64,000 bases of DNA from Bacillus licheniformis DSM 13 = ATCC 14580 (GTDB lineage Bacteria; Bacillota; Bacilli; Bacillales; Bacillaceae). Within the stretch, counting starts at the first letter, position 1; each line of letters opens with the position of its first letter. This document shows positions 8,603 to 16,934 of this stretch, one piece after another. Position numbers and translations under genes: made by a program. The stretch is from assembly GCF_000011645.1 (NCBI RefSeq), contig NC_006270.3, positions 1,237,501 through 1,301,500 of the forward strand. The letters run 5' to 3'. The notes under the pieces are model-generated. The model worked only from the letters and a program-made list of their open reading frames with translations, had not been told where the DNA came from and ran no database searches.

Positions 8603-9538
8603 TTGATTAAATATTTAGGCCGTCGTCTTGTTTATATGTTAATTTCTCTCTGGGTTATCGTAACAGCTACCTTCTTCCTGATGAGAGCGATACCGGGCGG
8701 ACCCTTTTCAGGCGAGAGGAAACTTCCCCCTGCAATTGAAGCCAGTCTCAATTCCTACTATGGTTTAGACCAGCCTCTTTTTAAACAATATCTCGATTAT
8801 TTAGTATCGGTAGCAAAGTGGGATTTCGGGCCGTCATTTAAATATAAGGGACAAACTGTGAACGACTTGATCAGCTCAGGGTTCCCGATTTCTTTTACAC
8901 TCGGATTGGAAGCGATTTGCCTTGCGCTCGCTTTCGGCGTATTGTTCGGCGTGATCGCCGCGCTGAAGCGAAACAAGTGGCAGGACTACACAGCGATGAT
9001 CATTGCGGTTGTCGGGATCTCTGTGCCGAACTTCATCATGGCCGCGCTTCTCCAATACGTGCTGGCAATGAAGCTGGGCATGTTTCCTGTCGCGCAATGG
9101 GAGTCATGGGGACATACTGTGCTTCCTGCAATCGCTGTTGCCTCGATGCCGATGGCGTTTATCGCCCGTTTGACGCGCTCCAGCATGCTTGAAGTGTTGA
9201 GCAGCGACTATATCCGCACGGCGCGTGCAAAAGGTTTGAGCACATCAGCCGTTACGTTTAAGCATGCGATACGAAATGCCATCATGCCGGTTGTTACATA
9301 TATGGGCCCAATGGCGGCGTCCATTTTGACAGGAACGTTTGTCGTCGAAAAAGTCTTCGGTATACCAGGACTCGGCATGCACTTTGTCACAAGCATTACG
9401 AACCGAGACTATACGGTGATCATGGGCGTTACCGTCTTCTTCGGGGCAATCTTGCTGCTTTGCGTCTTGATTGTCGATCTTTTATACGGCTTAATTGATC
9501 CGCGCATTAAATTGTTTGGCGCTAAGAAAGGGGAGTAA
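8603..9538 (+). CDS. oppB: Oligopeptide ABC transporter permease OppB
   Basis: 311 residues, TTG start after CGGAGG. Hydrophobic permease with RAIPGGPFSGE in the first external loop and the EAA loop YIRTARAKGLSTSAV...HAIRNAIMPV around residues 205-235. With OppC it forms the transmembrane channel for peptide uptake. Same architecture as AppB, a paralogue 8 kb upstream. Confidence 0.95.
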   Translation: MIKYLGRRLVYMLISLWVIVTATFFLMRAIPGGPFSGERKLPPAIEASLNSYYGLDQPLFKQYLDYLVSVAKWDFGPSFKYKGQTVNDLISSGFPISFTLGLEAICLALAFGVLFGVIAALKRNKWQDYTAMIIAVVGISVPNFIMAALLQYVLAMKLGMFPVAQWESWGHTVLPAIAVASMPMAFIARLTRSSMLEVLSSDYIRTARAKGLSTSAVTFKHAIRNAIMPVVTYMGPMAASILTGTFVVEKVFGIPGLGMHFVTSITNRDYTVIMGVTVFFGAILLLCVLIVDLLYGLIDPRIKLFGAKKGE

Positions 9539-9542
9539 GAGG

Positions 9543-10460
9543 ATGCAGCAAATACCAAAAGACATGTTTGAACCTGCAGCTGTTGACCATAGCGAAGCCG
9601 AAAAGATCTCAAAGAAAAACCTTTCTTTTTGGACAGACGTATTCTTGAGATTTAAAGAAAACAAGCTGGCGCTGTTTGGACTGGTGGTTCTGATCCTGAT
9701 CGCTCTGATGGCTATCTTCGCGCCGGTGTTCTCAAGCTTTCAATATGAAGAAACAGATTTAACGAATGCGAACCAGCCGCCAAGCGGTGAGCACTGGTTT
9801 GGAACAGATGACCTTGGAAGGGACGTATTCGTCCGTACATGGGTCGGCGCCCGCATCTCGCTGACAATCGGACTCGCTGCTGCGCTGATCGACGTTTTGA
9901 TCGGTGTGATATGGGGTGCGATTTCCGGCATCAGAGGCGGACGTACGGATGAAATTATGATGAGAATAGCAGATATTTTATGGGCGATTCCTTCTTTATT
10001 AATGACCATCCTGCTGCTCGTTGTTATGGGAAAAGGCCTGATCACGATGATCGTGGCGATGGTTATTACGGGCTGGATCAACATGGCGAGAATCGTCCGG
10101 GGCCAAGTACTCCAGCTTAAAAATCAGGAGTTCGTACTCGCCTCAAGAACATTGGGAGCGAAAAACTCGCGCATTATCAGAAAGCACCTGCTGCCCAACA
10201 TCATGAGCCCGATCTTGGTCACCATGACATTAACCGTTCCTACGGCTATTTTCTATGAGGCGTTTTTAAGCTACCTCGGCCTCGGGGTTCCGCAGCCGCT
10301 TGCAAGCTGGGGAACGATGGCAACAGACGGTGTTCAGGGATTGGAATACTACCCTTGGCGCCTGTTCTTCCCGGCTACTTTTATCTGTCTGACCATGTTT
10401 GCATTCAACGTTATCGGCGACGGACTGCGCGACGCTTTAGATCCGAAGCTGCGTAAATAA
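9543..10460 (+). CDS. oppC: Oligopeptide ABC transporter permease OppC
   Basis: 305 residues from the ATG at 9543, 8 bases after GGGGAG; an upstream in-frame extension overlaps oppB and has no ribosome site. It has a cytoplasmic N-terminus, WFGTDDLGRDVFVR after the first membrane helix, and the EAA loop FVLASRTLGAKN...HLLPNIMSP. It dimerises with OppB and contacts OppD/OppF through the EAA loop. Confidence 0.95.
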   Translation: MQQIPKDMFEPAAVDHSEAEKISKKNLSFWTDVFLRFKENKLALFGLVVLILIALMAIFAPVFSSFQYEETDLTNANQPPSGEHWFGTDDLGRDVFVRTWVGARISLTIGLAAALIDVLIGVIWGAISGIRGGRTDEIMMRIADILWAIPSLLMTILLLVVMGKGLITMIVAMVITGWINMARIVRGQVLQLKNQEFVLASRTLGAKNSRIIRKHLLPNIMSPILVTMTLTVPTAIFYEAFLSYLGLGVPQPLASWGTMATDGVQGLEYYPWRLFFPATFICLTMFAFNVIGDGLRDALDPKLRK

Positions 10461-10473
10461 AGGAGTGAGAAAG

Positions 10474-11541
10474 ATGAAACACTTACTTGAAGTGAAAGAT
10501 TTAGCCATTTCTTTTAAAACATACGCCGGAGAAGTACAGGCGATCCGCGGCGTCAACTTTCATGTTGACAAAGGAGAGACGCTTGCGATCGTCGGTGAAT
10601 CCGGATCAGGTAAAAGCGTCACTTCACAGGCAATTATGAAACTGATTCCGATGCCGCCGGGCTATTTTAAAAACGGACAAATCTTATTTGACGGACAAGA
10701 CCTGGTTCCGAAAACGGAAAAAGAGATGCAGTCGATCAGGGGAAAAGAGATCGGCATGATCTTTCAGGATCCGATGACTTCTTTGAACCCTACAATGAAA
10801 GTCGGCCGCCAAATCACAGAAGTGCTGTTTAAGCATGAAAAAATCTCAAAAGAAGAGGCCAATAAGCGGGCGGTAGAGCTTCTCAGCCTTGTCGGAATTC
10901 CGATGCCTGAACGCCGCGTCAACCAGTATCCGCACGAATTCAGCGGCGGGATGCGGCAGCGCGTCGTCATCGCAATGGCGCTTGCGGCCAATCCAAAGCT
11001 TTTAATTGCGGACGAACCGACAACGGCTCTTGATGTGACGATTCAGGCGCAGATTTTAGAGCTGATGAAAGACCTGCAGAAAAAGATCGAGACATCCATC
11101 ATTTTTATTACGCACGATCTCGGCGTTGTCGCGAACGTCGCCGACAGAGTCGCCGTCATGTACGCGGGACAGATTGTGGAGATCGGTACGGTCGACGAGA
11201 TTTTCTACAATCCGAAGCATCCGTATACATGGGGGCTGCTGGCTTCAATGCCGAGCCTTGACAATGACGGTGATGAGGAATTAATGGCGATACCGGGCTC
11301 TCCGCCGGATTTGACCAATCCGCCGAAGGGCGATGCCTTTGCGTTAAGAAGCCCGTACGCAATGAAAATCGATTTTGAACAGGAGCCGCCGATGTTTAAA
11401 ATATCTGATACACATTATGTGAAGTCATGGCTTTTGCATCCGGATGCTCCAAAAGTCGAGCCTCCGGCGGCTGTCAAAAGCAAGATGAAGGAGTTTAAAA
11501 ATCAGTATGAAAAACCGGTTCAAGTGAAAGAAGGTGAATGA
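10474..11541 (+). CDS. oppD: Oligopeptide transport ATP-binding protein OppD
   Basis: 355 residues from the ATG at 10474, with AAAGGAG nine bases upstream; a GTG at 10465 is too close to that site. Walker A GESGSGKS (about 42-49), signature SGGMRQRV, Walker B LLIADEP and H-loop THDLG mark an ABC ATPase. The C-terminal oligopeptide/dipeptide extension contains HPYTWGLLASMP. The usual Cys cluster binding Fe-S in some homologues is not visible. It powers Opp uptake with OppF. Confidence 0.95.
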   Translation: MKHLLEVKDLAISFKTYAGEVQAIRGVNFHVDKGETLAIVGESGSGKSVTSQAIMKLIPMPPGYFKNGQILFDGQDLVPKTEKEMQSIRGKEIGMIFQDPMTSLNPTMKVGRQITEVLFKHEKISKEEANKRAVELLSLVGIPMPERRVNQYPHEFSGGMRQRVVIAMALAANPKLLIADEPTTALDVTIQAQILELMKDLQKKIETSIIFITHDLGVVANVADRVAVMYAGQIVEIGTVDEIFYNPKHPYTWGLLASMPSLDNDGDEELMAIPGSPPDLTNPPKGDAFALRSPYAMKIDFEQEPPMFKISDTHYVKSWLLHPDAPKVEPPAAVKSKMKEFKNQYEKPVQVKEGE

Positions 11542-11542
11542 C

Positions 11543-12466
11543 ATGGCAGAAAAACTGCTCGAAATCAAGAATTTAAAACAGCACTTTTCAACGCCGAAAG
11601 GGATTGTAAAAGCTGTTGACGGAATCTCTTTTGACATTTACAAAGGGGAAACGCTCGGTCTTGTCGGAGAGTCCGGCTGCGGAAAGTCGACGACCGGCCG
11701 TTCGATCATTCGTTTGTATCAAGCGACTTCCGGAGAAGTCTTGTTTAAGGGAAAGAATGTCCACGACAAAAAGTCTGCCAAGGACCTTCTCGAATTCAAC
11801 CGGAAGATGCAGATGATTTTTCAGGACCCGTATGCATCCTTGAATCCGCGGATGACGGTTGCCGACATCATCGCAGAAGGTATTGACATCCACGGTTTGG
11901 CCAAAACGAAAAAAGAACGGCTTGAGCGCGTTCATGAACTCCTCAATCTCGTCGGCTTAAATAAAGAACACGCGAACCGCTATCCGCACGAGTTTTCCGG
12001 CGGACAGCGCCAGCGGATTGGAATCGCAAGGGCGCTGGCGGTCGAACCGGAATTCATCATTGCCGATGAACCGATCTCTGCACTGGACGTGTCCATTCAG
12101 GCGCAAGTCGTCAATTTAATGAAGGATTTGCAAAAGGAAAGAGGACTGACATACCTTTTCATCGCTCACGATCTGTCGATGGTCAAATATATCAGCGACA
12201 GGATCGGCGTCATGTATTTCGGGAAGCTTGTTGAATTGGCGCCGGCAGATGAATTGTATGAAAATCCGCTTCATCCGTATACACAATCATTGCTTTCCGC
12301 CATTCCTCTGCCTGATCCGGATTATGAGCGCACGCGCGTGCGGAAGACGTATGATCCGTCCGTCCATCAGCTGAAAGGCGACGAACAGATGGAGCTCCGC
12401 GAAGTAAAGCCCGGCCATTTCGTCATGTGTACAGAGGAAGAATTTAAAGCCTATCAATCCAAATAA
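11543..12466 (+). CDS. oppF: Oligopeptide transport ATP-binding protein OppF
   Basis: 307 residues from the ATG at 11543, two bases after the oppD stop. Walker A GESGCGKS, signature SGGQRQRI, Walker B FIIADEP and H-loop AHDLS are present, with the C-terminal HPYTQSLLSAIP segment of the family. It is the second ATPase of the Opp complex and the last gene of the operon. Confidence 0.95.
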   Translation: MAEKLLEIKNLKQHFSTPKGIVKAVDGISFDIYKGETLGLVGESGCGKSTTGRSIIRLYQATSGEVLFKGKNVHDKKSAKDLLEFNRKMQMIFQDPYASLNPRMTVADIIAEGIDIHGLAKTKKERLERVHELLNLVGLNKEHANRYPHEFSGGQRQRIGIARALAVEPEFIIADEPISALDVSIQAQVVNLMKDLQKERGLTYLFIAHDLSMVKYISDRIGVMYFGKLVELAPADELYENPLHPYTQSLLSAIPLPDPDYERTRVRKTYDPSVHQLKGDEQMELREVKPGHFVMCTEEEFKAYQSK

Positions 12467-12477
12467 ACGAAGCAGGA

Positions 12478-12506
12478 AGACAGCCGTCACAAGGCTGTCT
12501 TTTTTG
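12478..12506 (+). terminator. Terminator of the opp operon
   Basis: AGACAGCC and GGCTGTCT stem followed by six T, 12 bases after oppF. Confidence 0.88.
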
Positions 12507-12545
12507 ATGCAGAACCACAGCCGGCAATTTTTTTGAGAAAAAATT

Positions 12546-12571
12546 TGAAACCTTAGCGTAAGACAACCGTC
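12546..12571 (+). promoter_or_regulatory. ECF sigma factor promoter (SigM/SigX/SigW type) upstream of yjbC-spx
   Basis: TGAAAC at 12546-12551, exactly 16 bases, then CGTC at 12568-12571. This fits the extracytoplasmic-function sigma consensus; the CGTC -10 favours SigM or SigX over SigW. The B. subtilis yjbC-spx operon is known to have such promoters. Confidence 0.7.
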
Positions 12572-12629
12572 TTAGTATATGTAGGTAACATGCTCAGCTT
12601 CAATGAAGCTCCTTTCTAAAAAAGATTTT

Positions 12630-12655
12630 GTTTAAACTAAAAAGAAAGCGGGTAT
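12630..12655 (+). promoter_or_regulatory. SigB general stress promoter of yjbC-spx
   Basis: GTTTAA at 12630-12635, 14 bases, GGGTAT at 12650-12655: an exact match to the SigB consensus at the usual spacing, about 40 bases before yjbC. Confidence 0.75.
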
Positions 12656-12696
12656 ATCTAAAGTGTGAAATTAGAACATCCATAAGGAGCAAATCA

Positions 12697-13275
12697 ATGA
12701 ACTGGTATGAGAAGCTTAGCGAGTATTTCCCTATTGAAGAAATGAAATCAAAAGAGCATATGGAAGCATTGTTAAAGGAACAAAACGATATTTACCATAA
12801 AGAAGAAGGCCGTCATCATGTGTTGATGTACGCCGAATTCGACTCTTTTATTTTCATCGACTATTTATTCGTTTCTAAAGACGCACGAGGACAGGGACTT
12901 GGATCCAAGCTGATTGAGAAGCTGAAAAAGAAAAACAAACCGATCCTACTCGAAGTTGAGCCCGTGGATGAAGATGATGCCGATACGGCGAAACGTCTTA
13001 AATTTTATCAAAAGGAAAACTTTAAACACGCTGAGTCGATTGGTTACCGCCGCCGGTCACTCGCAACCGGCAAAGTGAACAAAATGGAGATTCTGTATTG
13101 GTCTCCAAAATCAAACACAGAGAAAGAAGTGTTTGACGCGATGAAAGAAACGTACGAAAAAATCCATACATACAAAGATGAAAAATGGTATGGAGAATCT
13201 TATGAAGATGTGGATGACGTCCTTACGATTGTTGACGATCATAAACAGAAGAACATTTTCGATGAATTAAGCTAA
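12697..13275 (+). CDS. yjbC: GNAT-type acetyltransferase YjbC
   Basis: 192 residues from the ATG at 12697, after AAGGAG; the longer frame upstream overlaps the SigB promoter. The N-terminal half carries the acetyl-CoA binding region VSKDARGQGLGSKLIEKLKKK (motif A, RGQGLG). In B. subtilis the homologue is a stress protein cotranscribed with spx and linked to salt tolerance. Acceptor substrate is unknown. ECF and SigB-type promoters upstream suggest induction by envelope and general stress. Confidence 0.88.
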   Translation: MNWYEKLSEYFPIEEMKSKEHMEALLKEQNDIYHKEEGRHHVLMYAEFDSFIFIDYLFVSKDARGQGLGSKLIEKLKKKNKPILLEVEPVDEDDADTAKRLKFYQKENFKHAESIGYRRRSLATGKVNKMEILYWSPKSNTEKEVFDAMKETYEKIHTYKDEKWYGESYEDVDDVLTIVDDHKQKNIFDELS

Positions 13276-13341
13276 ATGAGAATAAGACCTGGCATAAAAA
13301 AGCAAAAGTCGCTGGATTGTCAAAAAATTTCTGTTACAGAC

Positions 13342-13370
13342 TGTTCACACTTACTTTTTTATAGTATAAT
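13342..13370 (+). promoter_or_regulatory. Candidate internal promoter of spx
   Basis: A perfect TATAAT at 13365-13370 lies 17 bases after a weak TGTTCA -35 element, about 83 bases before spx. B. subtilis spx has an internal promoter at this place that is repressed by PerR and YodB. Binding sites for those are not claimed here. Confidence 0.5.
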
Positions 13371-13452
13371 ACTCAATAAAGATTACTTTTTTAGAGTTAT
13401 TTCAATTTAAGAATACGCTAATTTCATTCTACTTTTTAAGGAGTGAAGCAAT

Positions 13453-13848
13453 ATGGTTACATTATATACATCCCCAAGCTGCACGTCTTGCAGAAAGGCG
13501 CGCGCATGGCTAGAAGAACATGATATTCCGTTTACGGAAAGAAATATTTTTTCAGAGCCTTTATCAATTGATGAAATAAAAGAGATTTTACGAATGACGG
13601 AGGACGGAACAGACGAAATTATTTCAACTCGTTCCAAAGTGTTCCAAAAGCTGAACGTCAACCTTGAAACAATGCCGCTTCAAGAGCTGTACCAGCTCAT
13701 CAATGAACATCCGGGCCTTTTGCGCCGTCCGATCATCATTGACGAAAAGCGCCTGCAGGTTGGATACAACGAAGACGAAATCCGCCGCTTCCTGCCGCGC
13801 AAAGTGCGCACATTCCAGCTTCGTGAAGCGCAGCGTCTTGCAAACTAA
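13453..13848 (+). CDS. spx: Regulatory protein Spx, thiol-stress transcription regulator
   Basis: 131 residues of the ArsC/Spx thioredoxin-like family. The redox switch Cys10-Thr-Ser-Cys13 is intact. Spx binds the C-terminal domain of the RNA polymerase alpha subunit and reprograms transcription under disulfide stress. It is degraded by ClpXP with adaptor YjbH, whose gene is in this window at 25216-26118. The C-terminal tail ends RLAN, fitting the flexible degron region. AAGGAG lies 9 bases before the ATG. Confidence 0.97.
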   Translation: MVTLYTSPSCTSCRKARAWLEEHDIPFTERNIFSEPLSIDEIKEILRMTEDGTDEIISTRSKVFQKLNVNLETMPLQELYQLINEHPGLLRRPIIIDEKRLQVGYNEDEIRRFLPRKVRTFQLREAQRLAN

Positions 13849-13849
13849 A

Positions 13850-13877
13850 AGAAGGCTGAATTTTTCAGCCTTCTTTT
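13850..13877 (+). terminator. Terminator of spx, first copy
   Basis: GAAGGCTGAA and TTCAGCCTTC stem with a 3-base loop and TTTT tail. The identical 28-base sequence recurs at 14042-14069. Confidence 0.85.
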
Positions 13878-13881
13878 AGTT

Positions 13882-14042
13882 GTAGACAAAATCGTTTAGA
13901 TTTTGTCAACTTTTGATTCAGCGTGATCCGAAAACCTTTGCAGTCTAGGAAGGCCGAGCATCGGAGCGCAGCGAATGTTGGAATTCGTGAGCACCGACGC
14001 GCAGGCCCTGACAACGAATGCGAGGGTTTGTCGGCACGCTGA
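13882..14042 (+). repeat. Structured intergenic element between two copies of the spx terminator
   Basis: It begins with a perfect hairpin (GACAAAATC/GATTTTGTC), then a GC-rich part whose outer arms CAGCGTG and CACGCTG pair, enclosing smaller stems such as CCGAGCATCGG. The layout resembles the roughly 190-base intergenic repeats described in the B. subtilis genome, from memory and not checked by search. No protein frame is plausible. Confidence 0.55.
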
Positions 14043-14070
14043 GAAGGCTGAATTTTTCAGCCTTCTTTTT
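14042..14070 (+). terminator. Terminator, second copy of the spx terminator sequence
   Basis: Same 28 bases as 13850-13877 but with a longer T-run. T-tract orientation shows it acts on plus-strand transcripts. It abuts the stop codon of the convergent yjbE. Confidence 0.8.
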
Positions 14071-14733
14071 TTAATGCTTTTCACTCGTCTGTTCATAATA
14101 AATACTGGCTAAAATCACAAAAATAACCGTAAGGACGGGCAGCAGCATTTCGAGGGTGCTGTGCTGCGCCATAAAGGAAGACAACTCCTGCTCCCTGACG
14201 ATCATTTCGCCGCCAGTATAAGCCAGCAGTCCGCTTCCTGCGTATATTAAGAGCGGAAATTTGGCAAGAGCCGCTTGAATCAGCCTGCTGCCCCAAATGA
14301 TGACCGGAACGGAGACCATCAGGCCGACAACGACAAGCATCAGGCGTCCGTGTGAGGCTCCGGCGACCGCAATCACATTATCAAGGGACATGAACAAGTC
14401 GGCAATCACGATGATGCGGATCGCCTTAAATAAAGATGTCCCGCCTTTGACATGCTGGGCATCTTTTTTCTCAATCAGAAGCTGATATCCTAAGTACAAA
14501 AGGAAGATTCCTCCGATAAATTGCAGATAAGGAACCGCGAGCAGGTATACTGCTGCCATGGTTAGCGCGATTCTCATCATGATGGCGATCAATGTGCCGA
14601 TGATGATCGCTTTTTGCCTTTGCCGGGGAGGCAAATGACGGCTTGCCATTGCAATCACAACAGCGTTGTCGCCGCCAAGTATGAGATCGATTCCGATGAT
14701 CACAAGGAACGACATCAGTATATCGTGTTCCAT
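14071..14733 (-). CDS. yjbE: TerC-family membrane protein YjbE
   Basis: 220 residues with about seven hydrophobic segments. The TerC signature residues are visible: GGDNAVVIAM in the first helix and DLFMSLDNVIAVAGA in the middle, whose acidic residues are thought to bind metal. Proteins of this family are implicated in manganese export or metal loading of exported enzymes. The ATG follows GAGG at moderate spacing. No yybP-ykoY manganese riboswitch was found upstream. Confidence 0.85.
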   Translation of the reverse strand: MEHDILMSFLVIIGIDLILGGDNAVVIAMASRHLPPRQRQKAIIIGTLIAIMMRIALTMAAVYLLAVPYLQFIGGIFLLYLGYQLLIEKKDAQHVKGGTSLFKAIRIIVIADLFMSLDNVIAVAGASHGRLMLVVVGLMVSVPVIIWGSRLIQAALAKFPLLIYAGSGLLAYTGGEMIVREQELSSFMAQHSTLEMLLPVLTVIFVILASIYYEQTSEKH

Positions 14734-15018
14734 CCACTGGCACCTCGCTTTGCCTTTGCATCGGGACTTGCTAAAAAGGCCCCCGCATTAATAGCTGCTG
14801 CTTGTACAACTAATATATGAAGCGGGCCGGAAAATATGTTAGCTTGACCTTGGAGGCGTTTTTATTTCTTTTCCGCCTTTTTTATCATAAAATAGAAAAT
14901 AAAGATTGATCAGGGATAAGGTTAAGAAGTGGACGTAATGGGTAAAGTGTAGTAAAGTACAATTAATTGGGAGCTTAGTTATCCCTTCAACATCTTACAA
15001 AGAAGGGAAGGTTGGCAA

Positions 15019-15657
15019 ATGGAAATCGAAAGAATAAACGAACACACGGTTAAGTTTTATATTTCCTACGGTGATATCGAAGACCGCGGGTTTGACAGAG
15101 AAGAAATTTGGTACAATCGAGAACGCAGTGAAGAGCTTTTTTGGGAAATGATGGACGAAGTGCACGAAGAAGAAGAGTTTGCCGTTGAAGGCCCCCTTTG
15201 GATTCAAGTGCAGGCCCTTGACAAGGGATTGGAAATCATTGTGACAAGAGCTCAGTTGTCCAAAGACGGACAAAAGCTGGAACTGCCGATTCCTGAAGAT
15301 AAAAAACAGCATGTAGCAGAAGAAAGCCTTGATGCTTTGCTTGACGACTTTCAAAAAGAAGAGCAGGCAGAAGAGCAGAAACTGCAGTTTGTTTTAAAAT
15401 TTGACGATTTTGAGGATTTAATCTCACTGTCAAAAATGTCTGTCAGCGGTTGCCAAACGACATTGTACTCTCATGAAAACCGCTATTATTTATTCGTGGA
15501 TTTCAATGAACTGCCTGATGAAGAGGTGGAAAACCAGCTGAGCATTCTGCTGGAATATGCCTCAGAATCAAAGATGACGATTCATATGCTGAAAGAGTAT
15601 GGAAAACTGATTGCAGCGGATCATGCTCTTCATACAATAAAAAAGCACTTTGCATAA
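15019..15657 (+). CDS. mecA: Adaptor protein MecA
   Basis: 212 residues, with GAAGGGAAGG before the ATG. The N-terminal domain (MEIERINEHTVKFYISYGDI), which recognises substrates such as ComK and ComS, is separated by an acidic linker around residues 100-120 from the C-terminal ClpC-binding domain (KFDDFEDLISLSK...). It targets ComK for ClpCP degradation, holding competence off. The region 14734-15018 upstream has no further gene. Confidence 0.96.
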   Translation: MEIERINEHTVKFYISYGDIEDRGFDREEIWYNRERSEELFWEMMDEVHEEEEFAVEGPLWIQVQALDKGLEIIVTRAQLSKDGQKLELPIPEDKKQHVAEESLDALLDDFQKEEQAEEQKLQFVLKFDDFEDLISLSKMSVSGCQTTLYSHENRYYLFVDFNELPDEEVENQLSILLEYASESKMTIHMLKEYGKLIAADHALHTIKKHFA

Positions 15658-15658
15658 A

Positions 15659-15686
15659 AAAGCCGGTTTCCTTTGAAGCCGGCTTT
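15659..15686 (+). terminator. Terminator of mecA
   Basis: AAAGCCGG and CCGGCTTT arms just after the mecA stop; the T-tract is short. A second hairpin with a strong T-run follows at 15687-15717. Confidence 0.75.
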
Positions 15687-15717
15687 AACCTTCTCCATTA
15701 CGGGGAAGGTTTTTTTG
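15687..15717 (+). terminator. Second terminator after mecA
   Basis: AACCTTC and GAAGGTT arms with an 11-base loop and seven T. Together with the preceding hairpin it isolates the tct operon from mecA. Confidence 0.75.
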
Positions 15718-15783
15718 TGAACTTTATGAACAAAAAGAATATTATGCAGTTAAACTGTGCACGAAAAGACGAGGAAGCTATAA

Positions 15784-15797
15784 TGAAAGCGATTACA
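15784..15797 (+). promoter_or_regulatory. cre site (CcpA operator) of the tct operon
   Basis: TGAAAGCGATTACA matches every fixed position of the catabolite-responsive element consensus TGNAANCGNNNNCA, with A and A as flanking W positions. It overlaps the end of a TATAAT hexamer at 15779-15784 (candidate -10; the -35 is weak) and lies 19 bases before tctC. Carbon catabolite repression of organic acid uptake is the expected result. Confidence 0.75.
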
Positions 15798-15815
15798 ATA
15801 AAGGGGGAGCACAAC

Positions 15816-16832
15816 ATGACAAAGAGGGGCAGATGTTACGGCTTTACGATTTTACTTGTGTTTGCGCTGATTTTGGGAGGATGCGGCGGAAACACGGCTT
15901 CAAATAAAGCCGCGAATGAAAAAGACTTTAAGCCTTCGAAAGCAATCGAGGTCGTCGCGCCTGCCGGAGCCGGCGGGGGATGGGATACAACGGCCAGAAC
16001 GATCTCGAAAATCATGGGTGAAGAAAAATTGATTGAAAAGATGGCTGTCGTCAACAAACCGGGCGGCGGTGGAGCGTCCGGATGGTCGTATGTCCACCGC
16101 AAAAAAGGCGATAATCATACGTTGTTTGTTACATCACCGCCGATTTTGTTCGTGCCTTTAAACGGACAATCCCAGTACGGCCACAATGATTTTACGCCGA
16201 TTGCAAGCGTGATTGCCGATTACGGAGCGTTTGTCGTTCATAAAGATTCGCCTTATCAGTCGATGACAGACCTTGTGGATGCGCTTAAAAAAGATCCGAA
16301 AGCAGCTTCTATTGTAGGGACGTCTTCTCCTGGAAGCATGGACCACATGCAGTTTGTCAGCGCTGTTCAAAAGGCGGGCGTTGATGCGAAAAAGCTGAAA
16401 TATATTACGGCTCAAGACGGCGCAGGGATGAGCATGCTGCTCGGCAAAAAAGCCGACGTCTACTCGACGGGTGTCGGTGAAGCGGCCGAACAAGCGCGAG
16501 CCGGAAAAGTCAGAGTGCTGGCCATCACCGCTCCCGAACGCATGAAAGGAGATACCGTCAAGGATTTCCCGACTTTAAAAGAGCAGGGAATCGATGATGA
16601 ATTTACGGTTTGGAGAGGATTTATGGGACCTCCGGGAATGAGTAAGTCCGCCGTAAAGTATTATGAGGAAAAAATCAAAGAGATGATGGAAAAAGACAGC
16701 TGGAAATCGATTCGGGACAGCTATGGATGGACGGATAACTTTATGGGCCATCAAGAATTTAAGGACTATCTTGACACTCAATATAAAGAAATGAAAGCGC
16801 TCCTTGATGAGATTGGATTGGGCGACAAATAA
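15816..16832 (+). CDS. tctC: Tripartite tricarboxylate transporter substrate-binding lipoprotein TctC
   Basis: 338 residues from the ATG at 15816, behind AAAGGGGGAG; the earlier in-frame ATGs precede the cre site. A signal peptide with lipobox LGGC places the lipidated Cys at residue 23. The mature Bug-type domain contains APAGAGGGWDTTAR (carboxylate binding loop) and NKPGGGGASGW. It binds a carboxylate such as citrate or tartrate outside the cell and hands it to TctAB. B. subtilis YflP is a relative. Substrate is not determinable here. Confidence 0.9.
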   Translation: MTKRGRCYGFTILLVFALILGGCGGNTASNKAANEKDFKPSKAIEVVAPAGAGGGWDTTARTISKIMGEEKLIEKMAVVNKPGGGGASGWSYVHRKKGDNHTLFVTSPPILFVPLNGQSQYGHNDFTPIASVIADYGAFVVHKDSPYQSMTDLVDALKKDPKAASIVGTSSPGSMDHMQFVSAVQKAGVDAKKLKYITAQDGAGMSMLLGKKADVYSTGVGEAAEQARAGKVRVLAITAPERMKGDTVKDFPTLKEQGIDDEFTVWRGFMGPPGMSKSAVKYYEEKIKEMMEKDSWKSIRDSYGWTDNFMGHQEFKDYLDTQYKEMKALLDEIGLGDK

Positions 16833-16849
16833 AACGGTCTCCGCGCGCG

Positions 16850-16906
16850 GGGTTGCCGGTACGCAGAGCCTAAAAGCCCCGCCCGGCACAGCCCGCGACC
16901 GGCATG
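16850..16906 (+). other. GC-rich intercistronic hairpin between tctC and tctB
   Basis: Arms GCCGGTACGC and GCGACCGGC, the latter nearly complementary, enclose a GC-rich loop, unusual for this AT-rich chromosome. Probably limits expression of the membrane subunits relative to the binding protein; inferred. Confidence 0.4.
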
Positions 16907-16934
16907 CTGAAATCGAGAAAGGCTGGTGTAAACC

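Noticed and set aside
14734..15018. Possible manganese riboswitch (yybP-ykoY) before the TerC-type gene yjbE
   Set aside because: The conserved purine-rich loops of that riboswitch are not present on the minus strand.
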